The translations under genes were made by a program, and so were the position numbers. Below, piece after piece: positions 1 through 7,240 of a stretch of 64,000 bases of DNA. This DNA comes from Psychrobacter sp. P2G3 (GTDB lineage: Bacteria; Pseudomonadota; Gammaproteobacteria; Pseudomonadales; Moraxellaceae). Below the pieces are notes generated by a model that saw nothing but the letters and a program-made list of their open reading frames with translations, was not told where the DNA came from and did not search any database. The stretch's first letter is position 1; each line of letters opens with the position of its first letter. The stretch is from the NCBI RefSeq assembly GCF_001593285.1, contig NZ_CP012529.1, positions 2,790,001 through 2,854,000 on the forward strand, written 5' to 3'.

Positions 1-225
1 GGTTATTTTGAAGGTAAAGAAAGCCACTTTAAACTGACCATCGTGAGTGACGCCTTTGAAGGTAAGCGCTTGGTTGGACGCCACCAATTAATATACGGGC
101 TGGTTACACCATTACTGACCTCACAAGGCGGCCAAGTACACGCCTTAGCTATTCATGCGTACACACCGACCGAATGGCAAGGCCAAAGCCCTGATAGCCC
201 GTTATGTGCTGGACAAAACAAGTAG
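1..225 (+). CDS. BolA family protein, 3' part only
   Basis: The reading frame is open from the first base, so only the C-terminal 74 residues are present. The segment reading FEGKRLVGRHQLIYG followed by HALAIHAYTP is the BolA/YrbA fold signature: the R-H-Q/R turn before the second helix and the final beta strand ending in the invariant histidine of HALAIHAYTP. BolA proteins bind monothiol glutaredoxins and iron-sulfur clusters and act in iron-sulfur trafficking, morphology and stress responses. The short tail after the fold, ending in CAGQNK, is not conserved in the family. The gene is followed by about 75 bases of AT-rich spacer before a same-strand membrane protein gene. Family is clear; which BolA paralogue it is cannot be told from the tail. 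Confidence 0.88.
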   Translation, partial: GYFEGKESHFKLTIVSDAFEGKRLVGRHQLIYGLVTPLLTSQGGQVHALAIHAYTPTEWQGQSPDSPLCAGQNK

Positions 226-299
226 TCAGTCATATTCATATAATAATTAGATATTATAAATAAGCTTGCAAATTGCAACTGTAAAGGAAACCACATTCG

Positions 300-659
300 A
301 TGAAACATTTACATATGCTAATGGCATTACTAGTCGTTGTACTATTTTTATATCAAAGCTATCTGGTATTAAGCGCCAATAGACGGGCACCACGTGTGGT
401 TAAAATAGCCAATCATATTGTCTATGCTTTAGTCATACTTTCAGGGGCTATGATGCTGATGCAGCTGATGAGTGCGAACGCACCTGTCCAATGGGTATTT
501 GCTAAAATAATCTTACTTGTCGCTGCCATTAGCGCTAGTATTAAAGCATTCAACAATCATGCGACACCTACCCAAAGAAAAACAGGAATTCTCATTGCGG
601 CTGTTGCCTACATTGGTATTGTGATACTCGCCTTTGCTAAACCTGCAAACTTATTTTGA
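300..659 (+). CDS. SirB2-family small integral membrane protein
   Basis: A 119-residue, very hydrophobic protein with about four predicted membrane segments (roughly residues 5-25, 38-58, 67-83 and 96-113). The spacing of the helices, the polar HIV turn near residue 39 and the KA-(F/N) segment after helix three fit the SirB2/YchQ family of inner-membrane proteins, whose biochemical role is unknown. The ATG is preceded by AAGGAAA at a suitable distance. It follows the BolA-like gene on the same strand and may share its transcript, as no terminator hairpin is visible between them. Assignment rests on overall pattern rather than a catalytic motif. Confidence 0.65.
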   Translation: MKHLHMLMALLVVVLFLYQSYLVLSANRRAPRVVKIANHIVYALVILSGAMMLMQLMSANAPVQWVFAKIILLVAAISASIKAFNNHATPTQRKTGILIAAVAYIGIVILAFAKPANLF

Positions 660-803
660 TCCTGATTCGATCGTCGATTTATCCTTAATAAAATTATTAA
701 CTGCACGAAATTACATTTAATAATTGGTGTATTTTTCAATATCTTAATCACTTTATTTTTGCTATCTTAAACAAATACAATCACTTAGCCTTATGGAGCC
801 ACT

Positions 804-1205
804 ATGAAAACTCTTACTGCAGCGACACTACTAGCATCAGCTGGCATTTTTGGTCTCTCAGGCTGCGCATCTACCGGTAATATCACGCCACAATATGTAC
901 CGCCAAGTACCTATCAGAACTATAACTGCCAAACACTTAGCCAAGAATATAACCGTGTAAATCGTTATGTTGATGCCGCTCGTAATGAGCAGTCAACTTT
1001 GTCTACTTCAGGTGTCGGTGTTGGGGTTTCTGCTGGACGCTGGGGGATCTCACCTAATATCAGCTTTGGGGTTGGTAAAAGCAACAATACTAAAGCCCGC
1101 GATGCTAAGTTATCACGGCTTTACGGCGAGCGTGACGCGATTGTTCAATCTGCCCGTATCCAGCGTTGTAGCTTCGTCAATGGCGTTAAGATTTATGGTG
1201 AATAA
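804..1205 (+). CDS. Putative lipoprotein of unknown function
   Basis: A 133-residue protein starting with a lipoprotein signal: MKT, a hydrophobic stretch, then the lipobox LSGC with the lipidated cysteine at residue 21. The mature part has a pair of cysteines (residues 42 and 122) that could form a disulfide in the periplasm, a Gly/Val/Ser-rich strand segment around residues 69-90 and a charged helix near 96-112. Short lipoproteins with this plan, carrying a NYNCQTLSQEY-like motif followed by a glycine-rich segment, occur in Moraxellaceae and other gammaproteobacteria without known function. GGAG lies just upstream of the ATG. The gene ends at a strong hairpin shared with the convergent trxC. 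Confidence 0.7.
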   Translation: MKTLTAATLLASAGIFGLSGCASTGNITPQYVPPSTYQNYNCQTLSQEYNRVNRYVDAARNEQSTLSTSGVGVGVSAGRWGISPNISFGVGKSNNTKARDAKLSRLYGERDAIVQSARIQRCSFVNGVKIYGE

Positions 1206-1250
1206 ATAAACTATATATAAAGTCGTTAAGGTATTATCGTTATCTCATCA

Positions 1251-1285
1251 AAAAAGCCAATACGCAATTAACGTATTGGCTTTTT
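1251..1285. terminator. Bidirectional intrinsic terminator between lipoprotein gene and trxC
   Basis: A 14-base perfect inverted repeat (AAAAAGCCAATACG and its complement, loop of about seven bases) has a T run on both strands, so it can end the plus-strand lipoprotein transcript and the minus-strand trxC transcript. Confidence 0.9.
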
Positions 1286-1322
1286 GTTGTCTAATCATAA
1301 CGAGCAATAACTCAGTCTAAGA

Positions 1323-1760
1323 TTAAGAATTTAAGCTTTGCACCCATTGAACGATTTGTCCGCTAGGTAATGCGCCTGACTGACGCGCGACTTCTTTACC
1401 GTTTTTAAAGGCCACCATCGTCGGCAAGCTGCGAATATTGTAAGGTGCAGTTGCTTGCTCGTATTTATCAGTCTGTACTTTAGCAAAGACCACTTGTGGC
1501 AATTGACTGGCTGCCGTCTTAAACTGTGGCGCCATCATAATACAGGGCTGACACCAGCTCGCCCAAAAGTCAATAATGGTCAATACATCGTTTTTTTGAA
1601 TGATTTTATTGGCTGTTTGCGCGTTTAGCTCATGAGGGCTACCGGTTAATAATGGTTGACCGCATTTACCACATTTTGGCGCAGCACTCAGCCGTGCAAT
1701 TGGTACACGATTGGTTGCTTGGCAATGCGGGCATACTAGATGAGAGTTTGGCTCACTCAT
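1323..1760 (-). CDS. trxC: Thioredoxin 2 (TrxC) with variant active site
   Basis: A 145-residue thioredoxin with the N-terminal zinc-binding extension that defines TrxC: two CXXC pairs at residues 10/13 and 30/33. The thioredoxin fold follows, with FWASWC at residues 65-70 and the cis-proline region RSLPTMVAFKNG. TrxC reduces cytoplasmic disulfides and is OxyR-regulated in Escherichia coli. The active site reads W-C-Q-P-C (Cys70, Cys73) rather than the usual W-C-G-P-C; the glutamine codon CAG is clear on the reverse strand. AGGAG lies seven bases before the ATG. The gene stands next to a persulfide-dioxygenase-like gene on the same strand, so a part in persulfide reduction as well as peroxide defence is plausible but inferred. 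Confidence 0.93.
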   Translation of the reverse strand: MSEPNSHLVCPHCQATNRVPIARLSAAPKCGKCGQPLLTGSPHELNAQTANKIIQKNDVLTIIDFWASWCQPCIMMAPQFKTAASQLPQVVFAKVQTDKYEQATAPYNIRSLPTMVAFKNGKEVARQSGALPSGQIVQWVQSLNS

Positions 1761-1861
1761 TATAGAACTCCTGTTTCAATGGCTATCATGATTTATTTTT
1801 ATTCAAACTATTCACTAAGCCATGTTAAATATACCATAACACTGTACTTATCCATTATCCA

Positions 1862-2731
1862 TTATCCAAGTGCGTTAATGGGTATTTTTAGATAACGAGT
1901 ACCGTTGTCTTCTGGCTTTGGAAAGTGACCAGCATCAATATTGACTTGTACCGCTGGAATAATCAGACGTGGCATTCCAAGAGTAGCATCACGACGTTCA
2001 CGCATCTGTACAAATTCTGCTTCATTAATACCGTCTTTCACATGAATATTGCCCAGCTTCTGCGCAGCGACAGTGGTGGTTGGGCAATGCTTGCGACCTT
2101 TACTCGGATAATCATGACACAGATACATGATCGTATTTTCAGGGAGTGCTAACAGTTTTTGGATTGACTGATACAGCGTTTTGGCATCACCACCGGGGAA
2201 GTCGCAGCGCGCCGTACCCACATCAGGTGCAAATAATGTATCCCCAACAAAGACCGCGGTTTTTTCTTTATCAGTAGCAATATAGGCCATATCAGCACGC
2301 GTATGACCTGGCACATACATCGCGGTGATGGTAATGCTACCAAGCTCTAATGTCTCACCATCGTCTGTCAAAATATCAAACTGGCTGGCATCGGTACGAA
2401 AACTGGTATCGAAGTTAAAAATCTGTTTAAATATTTTTTGTACTTCGGTGATATGCTGACCTATAACTAATTGGCCGCCAAGTGTTTCTTTTACATGGAT
2501 AGCAGCCGATAGATGATCCGCATGCGCATGGGTCTCAATGATATAGACTAGCTCCCAACCATGCTCACGTACAAACTCAATGACCTCGTCAATGCTTTTG
2601 GTATCAGTGCTTCCTGAGTTGGAATCAAAGTCCAATACCGGATCGATAATCGCGCACAGTTTTTGCTGAACGTCGGCTAGTACGTGCGTATAGGTCTCGG
2701 TGTCGCTATGTAAGAATGAATGAACTTGCAT
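1862..2731 (-). CDS. Persulfide-dioxygenase-like MBL-fold metallohydrolase (Blh/ETHE1 type)
   Basis: A 289-residue metallo-beta-lactamase-fold protein. The metal motif THAHADH sits at residues 67-73, followed by the downstream ligands in PGHT, GDTLF and LCHDYP. The CDFPGGDAKTLYQSIQKLL stretch and LCHDYPSKGR region are typical of ETHE1-like persulfide dioxygenases and of the C-terminal half of bacterial Blh, which oxidise glutathione persulfide to sulfite with a mononuclear iron. It is transcribed away from an ArsR-family gene with BigR-type cysteines, the same pairing seen in bigR operons of plant-associated bacteria, where Blh is fused to a DUF442 domain. Here DUF442 is encoded separately downstream of the regulator. 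Substrate is inferred from family and context. Confidence 0.85.
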   Translation of the reverse strand: MQVHSFLHSDTETYTHVLADVQQKLCAIIDPVLDFDSNSGSTDTKSIDEVIEFVREHGWELVYIIETHAHADHLSAAIHVKETLGGQLVIGQHITEVQKIFKQIFNFDTSFRTDASQFDILTDDGETLELGSITITAMYVPGHTRADMAYIATDKEKTAVFVGDTLFAPDVGTARCDFPGGDAKTLYQSIQKLLALPENTIMYLCHDYPSKGRKHCPTTTVAAQKLGNIHVKDGINEAEFVQMRERRDATLGMPRLIIPAVQVNIDAGHFPKPEDNGTRYLKIPINALG

Positions 2732-2924
2732 GGCTGCCTCTCTACTTTTATATGAATGATTTAATCGTAAGAGTAATTAATTATATGGGCGTTCGATAAT
2801 AAGAATGTTTTAATCTCTAAATAACACTTAAGTATAATATTCAGTCGTATATAATATTTAAATGTGCTAACGACTTATTTAAGACAACCAATATAGCAAC
2901 TACGATACATTTTATCAATTTATA

Positions 2925-2967
2925 TAATGTAATTAATGATAACTTGCTATAATTTTTGATATCATTG
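2925..2967 (+). promoter_or_regulatory. Promoter and candidate operator for the BigR-like repressor
   Basis: A consensus -10 box TATAAT lies at 2948-2953. It sits between TAATGATA (2934-2941) and TATCATTG (2960-2967), which match as inverted repeats at seven of eight positions; an 8-base perfect palindrome TGATATCA covers 2957-2964. A dyad spanning the -10 of a divergent regulator promoter is where an autoregulating ArsR-family repressor would bind. No clear -35 is visible. Transcription from this box would begin near 2960. Binding is inferred. Confidence 0.5.
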
Positions 2968-3021
2968 ATAATTAACTATCTATTTATTAACAAGACAGCG
3001 CCCTCTATCGCTCTCTTATAT

Positions 3022-3036
3022 AAGGAGCTCACTCTG
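3022..3036 (+). promoter_or_regulatory. Strong Shine-Dalgarno in front of an in-frame CTG codon
   Basis: AAGGAG at 3022-3027 is followed six bases later by an in-frame CTG at 3034. No ATG or GTG is in frame at a suitable distance, and the in-frame TTG codons further upstream (2956, 2965) lie at or before the likely transcription start. The next in-frame ATG (3139) has no ribosome site. This suggests initiation at CTG. Confidence 0.45.
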
Positions 3037-3426
3037 ACTACTTCTACTTCAGCATTGGGTACATCGACTCACAGCATTAGCGATGATGTATCACTTGATA
3101 ATACAGCCGACTTTGCACCAATAGATCTTGCTAAGCAAATGCAACAAGCATCCATGCAAGCCAGCCAATTATTGAAGTCGCTCTCGCATCCCGATCGTTT
3201 GCTTTTATTATGCCAGCTGACTCAAGGTGAATACTGTGTCGGTGAGCTTGAAGGCTTGGTCGGTGTTGGACAGCCAAGTCTATCGCAGCAGCTGGGCATC
3301 CTACGTAAGGATGAACTGGTCACGACACGTCGCGAAGGCAAGCAAATTTACTATAGTATCGCAAGCGACGATGCCTTAGCCGTACTAGAGCTACTGTATC
3401 AACGTTTTTGTGCCAAAGCAGAATAA
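3034..3426 (+). CDS. ArsR-family persulfide-sensing repressor (BigR/SqrR-like)
   Basis: A winged-helix ArsR-family repressor. The DNA-recognition region is VGVGQPSLSQQLGILRKDELV and the wing is TRREGKQIYYSI. Counted from the first codon of the longest open frame (TTG at 2956), cysteines are at 86, 94 and 152. Cys86 (in LLLCQL) and Cys152 (in RFCAKAE) are 66 residues apart, exactly the spacing of the sensing cysteines in BigR (42/108) and SqrR (41/107), which form a disulfide or polysulfide link with persulfide and release DNA. The start is taken as the CTG at 3034 because of its Shine-Dalgarno; this leaves a polar N-terminal extension of about 45 residues before the fold. The gene is divergent from the dioxygenase-like gene and followed by SulP on the same strand, so it likely controls both directions. 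Confidence 0.85.
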   Translation: MTTSTSALGTSTHSISDDVSLDNTADFAPIDLAKQMQQASMQASQLLKSLSHPDRLLLLCQLTQGEYCVGELEGLVGVGQPSLSQQLGILRKDELVTTRREGKQIYYSIASDDALAVLELLYQRFCAKAE

Positions 3427-3500
3427 TAGCGTACTAGCCTTACTCCTTAATACAACAGGGCTTAATGTAATGATGCTTTCTATTGTGATGACGTATTGAT

Positions 3501-5210
3501 ATGGCCTCTATCGCCGCTCGTCTGATTCCTACTTGGCTGCGTCAATACCAGCTAACAGCCTTGCCAACGGATGTCGTCGCTGGTCTTGTGGTAGGCGTAC
3601 TCGTGATACCGCAAAGCCTAGGCTATGCCGTGCTCGCAGGATTGCCACCTGTTTATGGTTTATATGCGGCGATTGTGCCTGTCATCATCTACGCTTGGCT
3701 TGGCTCTAGTAATGTACAAGCTGTCGGACCAGTCGCCATTACCGCTATTATGACTGCCAGTAGCCTGCTTCCTTACGCTGAGCAAGGGACTGAGCAGTAC
3801 GCGTTGATGGCAAGTTTACTGGCTCTAATGGTAGGGACGCTGCTATGGATTGCTGGGCGATTAAAGCTCGGCTGGATTATGCAGTTTATCAGTCGCGGGG
3901 TCTCGGCAGGATTTGTGAGCGGTGCTGCCGTTCTAATCTTCGTCAGCCAGCTTAAGTACTTAACCGACATTCCAATCGCTGGTAGCAGCTTAATCGGCTA
4001 TTTATCTACCATGCAGATGTATGCGCGCCAACTGCATCCACTGACCTTGCTCATTGGTGTTGTTGCCTTTGCACTTTTGGTGGCGAACCGTTACGCGAGC
4101 AAATGGGTATGGCGCACATGGCTATCATCGTCCTATGCTAAATGGGCGGAGCGCTTATTCCCGCTTATCTTACTTGTTATCGCGATTGTACTCAGTATGG
4201 CATTGCATTGGAGTGCGCTTGGAGTAGCGACCATCGGTAGTATTCCGCAAGGACTACCGAGCTTTACGCTGCCTCATGTGCCAGATGTTCAAGAAGCGCT
4301 CAAGCTTCTACCGACAGCAGGACTAATGGCGCTTATCATCTTTGTGTCCAGTAGCTCAGTCGCTAGCACTTATGCTCGGCTACGTGGTGAGAGCTTTGAT
4401 GCCAATCGTGAACTGACCGGACTTGGACTGGCAAACCTCTCTGGTGGGCTGTTTCAAAGCTTTGCGGTTGCAGGTGGTTTTTCACGCACTGCTATCAATG
4501 TCGATTCAGGTGCCAAAACCCCAGTGGCCAGTCTTGTGACGGTGCTGGTGATGATTGCCGCGCTGATTGCCTTTGGTAATGCGCTTGCTCCTCTACCCTA
4601 TGCGCTACTTGGCGCGACTATCATGGCCTCAATCATTGGGCTGGTCGATATTGACACATTAAAGTCTGCTTGGCAGCGTGATCGCTTAGATGGTGCAAGC
4701 TTTATGGCGGCGTTCGCAGGTGTGCTGATATTTGGGCTAAATACTGGATTGGTCATTGGCCTGATGGTGTCATTCGCCAGCCTTATTTGGCAATCGAGTA
4801 AGCCGCATGTTGCCATCGTCGGACAGTTAGGAGGTACAGGACATTTTCGCAATATCAATCGTCATGACGTAGTGACCTTTAATAATCTATTACTATTGCG
4901 TATCGATGAGAGTCTATTCTTTGGTAATAGTGAGTCAGTGCACCTGCGTATTTTAAACGCTTTGCAACAGTATCCAAACGCAAATGAACTTATCTTAATT
5001 ATGTCGGCAGTCAATCACATTGACCTAACTGCGCAAGAGATGCTCAGTACTCTCAATAAAGAGCTAGCGCTGCAAGATAAGCGTTTACACTTTAGCTTCG
5101 TGAAAGGTCCAGTCATGGATGTCATTGGACATACCCCTCTGATTACCAAGCTATCAGGACAGGTCTACCTAAGTACCTTAGATGCCGTCAATGCATTAAA
5201 AGATAGTTAG
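3501..5210 (+). CDS. SulP family anion transporter with STAS domain
   Basis: A 569-residue SLC26/SulP transporter. Residues about 10-425 form the membrane domain and include the family signature GLPPVYGLYAAIVPVIIYAW near residue 48 and the conserved SGGLFQSFAVAGGFSRTA near residue 311. Residues about 440-560 form a cytoplasmic STAS domain with the ILIMSAVNHIDLTAQEML core. SulP proteins carry sulfate, bicarbonate or other small anions. The gene starts 75 bases after the BigR-like repressor and points the same way, so the likely job is moving a sulfur oxyanion such as sulfite or sulfate made by the persulfide dioxygenase; bicarbonate remains possible. The start ATG lies close behind TGATGACG, with only a weak ribosome site. 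Confidence 0.9.
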   Translation: MASIAARLIPTWLRQYQLTALPTDVVAGLVVGVLVIPQSLGYAVLAGLPPVYGLYAAIVPVIIYAWLGSSNVQAVGPVAITAIMTASSLLPYAEQGTEQYALMASLLALMVGTLLWIAGRLKLGWIMQFISRGVSAGFVSGAAVLIFVSQLKYLTDIPIAGSSLIGYLSTMQMYARQLHPLTLLIGVVAFALLVANRYASKWVWRTWLSSSYAKWAERLFPLILLVIAIVLSMALHWSALGVATIGSIPQGLPSFTLPHVPDVQEALKLLPTAGLMALIIFVSSSSVASTYARLRGESFDANRELTGLGLANLSGGLFQSFAVAGGFSRTAINVDSGAKTPVASLVTVLVMIAALIAFGNALAPLPYALLGATIMASIIGLVDIDTLKSAWQRDRLDGASFMAAFAGVLIFGLNTGLVIGLMVSFASLIWQSSKPHVAIVGQLGGTGHFRNINRHDVVTFNNLLLLRIDESLFFGNSESVHLRILNALQQYPNANELILIMSAVNHIDLTAQEMLSTLNKELALQDKRLHFSFVKGPVMDVIGHTPLITKLSGQVYLSTLDAVNALKDS

Positions 5211-5358
5211 CAACCACTTTGTTTATACATTAGACCTTCAATCACTATTGTTGCCTACAACAAAATATCGCTATGATAGAGCCTGTGTTATGCTAGCTTA
5301 TTGTATTGATAAACCTTCTTTAATAAATGCACTTTAACAAACCCAATTGAATCTATTT

Positions 5359-5685
5359 ATGACCGATGATATAACGATCTATAAGCAAATTTACCCAAGC
5401 CAATGTATCAAAATTGCAGAGCTTGGCTATCGCTCAGTGCTCAATATACGTCCTGACGCTGAGGTTGATACTCAGCCTAACAGCTGTGATTTTGCCACGG
5501 CTACCGAGCAGGCGAACCTAACTTATCATCATATACCTTTTGATGATGAGCGCCTAAGCATGATGACTGTGCAGCAATTTGCTGATTTTTATCGTACCGC
5601 ACCCAAACCTATATTGATGTTTTGTGGTACCGGTGCACGCGCTAAATTGCTGTATCAAAGCGCGTTGATGCAAGGCTTGTTATAA
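5359..5685 (+). CDS. DUF442 protein, first copy (Blh N-domain-like phosphatase/sulfurtransferase fold)
   Basis: A protein of about 108 residues in the TIGR01244/DUF442 family, a dual-specificity-phosphatase-like fold. It has the early VLNIRPDAE strand-turn and the loop FCGTGARAKLLY, a cysteine followed by C-X4-R as in the family's active site. In Blh proteins this domain is fused in front of a persulfide dioxygenase and has been linked to sulfur transfer. The downstream neighbour is a paralogue sharing the RPD, EFADF and FC-TG-R motifs. In this copy the residue after the arginine is Ala, not the more usual Ser, so catalysis may be altered. The start is the ATG at 5359; an in-frame TTG 12 bases upstream is less likely. 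Ribosome site is weak. Confidence 0.78.
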   Translation: MTDDITIYKQIYPSQCIKIAELGYRSVLNIRPDAEVDTQPNSCDFATATEQANLTYHHIPFDDERLSMMTVQQFADFYRTAPKPILMFCGTGARAKLLYQSALMQGLL

Positions 5686-5798
5686 CGTTTATATATTGAG
5701 CTTAAAACAATGGGTCTCAAAAACAACGTATCTGAGAAAGTAATATCTTAAACAAACACTAACTACATTAAATAAATCATTCTAAGAAAGGAGCTCCT

Positions 5799-6131
5799 AT
5801 GAGCCATCAAGTTAGCATTACAGGACAAATCACCCCTGACCAAATACCTATGATTGCCGAAAACGGTTTCAAAACCATCATCAACAACCGTCCTGACGGT
5901 GAAGAGCCTGGACAGCCAACCAGCGCTGATATCGAAGCGGCTGCTAAAAAAGCGGGCCTTGCTTACAAAGAAGTGTCTTTTGCTGGTAGTGAGCTCAATC
6001 AAAATCACGTCGAAGAATTCGCGGATTTCTTCAATCAAGCCGAGCAGCCAATGCTCATATTCTGCCGTACGGGCAATCGCTCAACGGGTATCTATGAAGC
6101 CGCTAAGCGTATGGATTTGTTAGACGATTAA
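5799..6131 (+). CDS. DUF442 protein, second copy
   Basis: A 110-residue TIGR01244/DUF442 protein with NNRPDGEEPGQPTSAD near residues 30-45 and the active-site loop FCRTGNRS near residues 88-95, the cysteine and arginine lying as in rhodanese-like and phosphatase-like enzymes. A perfect AAAGGAG precedes the ATG. It matches the preceding gene in length and motif order, so the pair arose by tandem duplication with divergence. Gene context (persulfide dioxygenase, BigR-like repressor, anion transporter) points to sulfur transfer or persulfide handling rather than protein phosphatase activity; this is inference. It is the better conserved of the two copies at the catalytic loop. Confidence 0.85.
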   Translation: MSHQVSITGQITPDQIPMIAENGFKTIINNRPDGEEPGQPTSADIEAAAKKAGLAYKEVSFAGSELNQNHVEEFADFFNQAEQPMLIFCRTGNRSTGIYEAAKRMDLLDD

Positions 6132-6246
6132 TAAATTAGAGGTTTTAACTATTTGAGCAAGCGTTAACTAATTAAGTCCATATAAACATGTGGGCTTTTA
6201 TAACAGTTAAGACGATGTTTTAAAGTATATTTGAAGTTATAAAACC

Positions 6247-6308
6247 ACAAGGAATGTGGACTATTTGAAAAGTCATTCTAAGATGACTTTCATTTTTACA
6301 AGGAATGT
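6247..6308 (+). promoter_or_regulatory. Hairpin flanked by a direct repeat in the BASS transporter leader
   Basis: An 8-base perfect stem (AAAGTCAT at 6269-6276, ATGACTTT at 6283-6290) followed by CATTTTT lies between two copies of ACAAGGAATGT (6247-6257 and 6298-6308). The second copy supplies the ribosome site of the transporter gene. It may be an attenuator or terminator just before the start codon. Confidence 0.35.
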
Positions 6309-6311
6309 TTC

Positions 6312-7172
6312 ATGAGTAATACTGCGCTGGCCTTACTCCCTCTGGCTCTTGCCTATATTATGTTTACCTTAGGAACAGGGCTCAAACCCAGTGACTTTAA
6401 GGTTATCGCTAATCACCCCAAAGCGTTTTTCGTCGGATTAGTAAACCAAGTCATTATTGTGCCTTTAGTCGCTTTAGCAGTAGTCCTAGTGATGGGGCCA
6501 CCACCAACCATCGCCTTTGGTATCATGCTAATTAGTTTTTGCCCAGGCGGCGTGACCAGTAATATGCTCACCTATTATGCCAAGGGTAATGTCGCGCTTT
6601 CAGTCGCGCTTACTGGTGTGGTTAGTCTATTATCGGTCATTACTTTGCCCATCTTAATTACTTTAGCCTTTAACCATTTTATGCAAGACCAAGCCAGCTC
6701 TATTAGCGCTGTAAAAATTGGTGTGGTGATGTTTTTATTAACGACTTTACCCGTCACCCTTGGTATGCTTGCTCGCTACAAATTCACTAACTTCATGGTG
6801 CGTAGGAGCAGTATTCTAAATGGCTTAGCCAGTATCTTTTTTGTATTGATTGTTTTTGCAGCCATCGCTTCCAACTGGGAACTCCTAAAATCACAGTTAA
6901 CGTCAATGGGGCTTGAGCTGGTCCTTATCATTATGGCCTTATTTGTGTTAAGCATTTTGACTTCTAAAGCGCTAAAGCTTAGCTGGTTTGATACCAAAAC
7001 CATTTCAATAGAAACCAGTATTCAAAACAGTACGACTGCAATTACTTTAGCCCCTATTATTATGGGAACGGCAGTTGGTCTACCTGCTATTGCCTTACCT
7101 GCTGCTGTATATGGGGTGCTCATGTATGTGATTGCGCTGCCAATTATTGCTTTGATTAGAAATAAGAATTGA
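6312..7172 (+). CDS. Bile acid:sodium symporter (BASS) family transporter
   Basis: A 286-residue membrane protein with about nine hydrophobic segments. Family signatures are MFTLGTGLKPSDF near the start, the crossover motif CPGGVTSNMLTYYAKGNVALSVALTG around residues 78-103 and SIETSIQNSTTAITLAP near residues 233-249, where the ETSxQNS motif of the second crossover helix binds sodium. Bacterial BASS proteins take up bile acids, pantoate, 2-keto acids or other organic anions, and the substrate cannot be read from sequence. It is the last plus-strand gene of the sulfur locus, with a hairpin in its leader, so it might be regulated apart from the genes before it. Confidence 0.88.
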   Translation: MSNTALALLPLALAYIMFTLGTGLKPSDFKVIANHPKAFFVGLVNQVIIVPLVALAVVLVMGPPPTIAFGIMLISFCPGGVTSNMLTYYAKGNVALSVALTGVVSLLSVITLPILITLAFNHFMQDQASSISAVKIGVVMFLLTTLPVTLGMLARYKFTNFMVRRSSILNGLASIFFVLIVFAAIASNWELLKSQLTSMGLELVLIIMALFVLSILTSKALKLSWFDTKTISIETSIQNSTTAITLAPIIMGTAVGLPAIALPAAVYGVLMYVIALPIIALIRNKN

Positions 7173-7185
7173 TTGTTTCTGACGT

Positions 7186-7213
7186 AAAAAAACCACCTCA
7201 AAAGAGGTGGCTT
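7186..7213 (-). terminator. Intrinsic terminator of ahpF
   Basis: Read on the minus strand, a GCCACCTC stem with a TTTT loop and its GAGGTGG partner is followed by seven or more T residues just after the ahpF stop. The T run exists only on the minus strand side. Confidence 0.85.
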
Positions 7214-7240
7214 CTCAAACTAACTTTATAGATGAACGGC

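Noticed and set aside
967..1209. 80-residue frame inside the lipoprotein gene
   Set aside because: Overlaps a gene with a clear lipobox in another frame; no ribosome site.
2956..2958. TTG as start of the ArsR-family gene giving 156 residues
   Set aside because: It precedes the expected transcript start from the TATAAT at 2948 and has no ribosome site; the extra 26 residues resemble translated leader.
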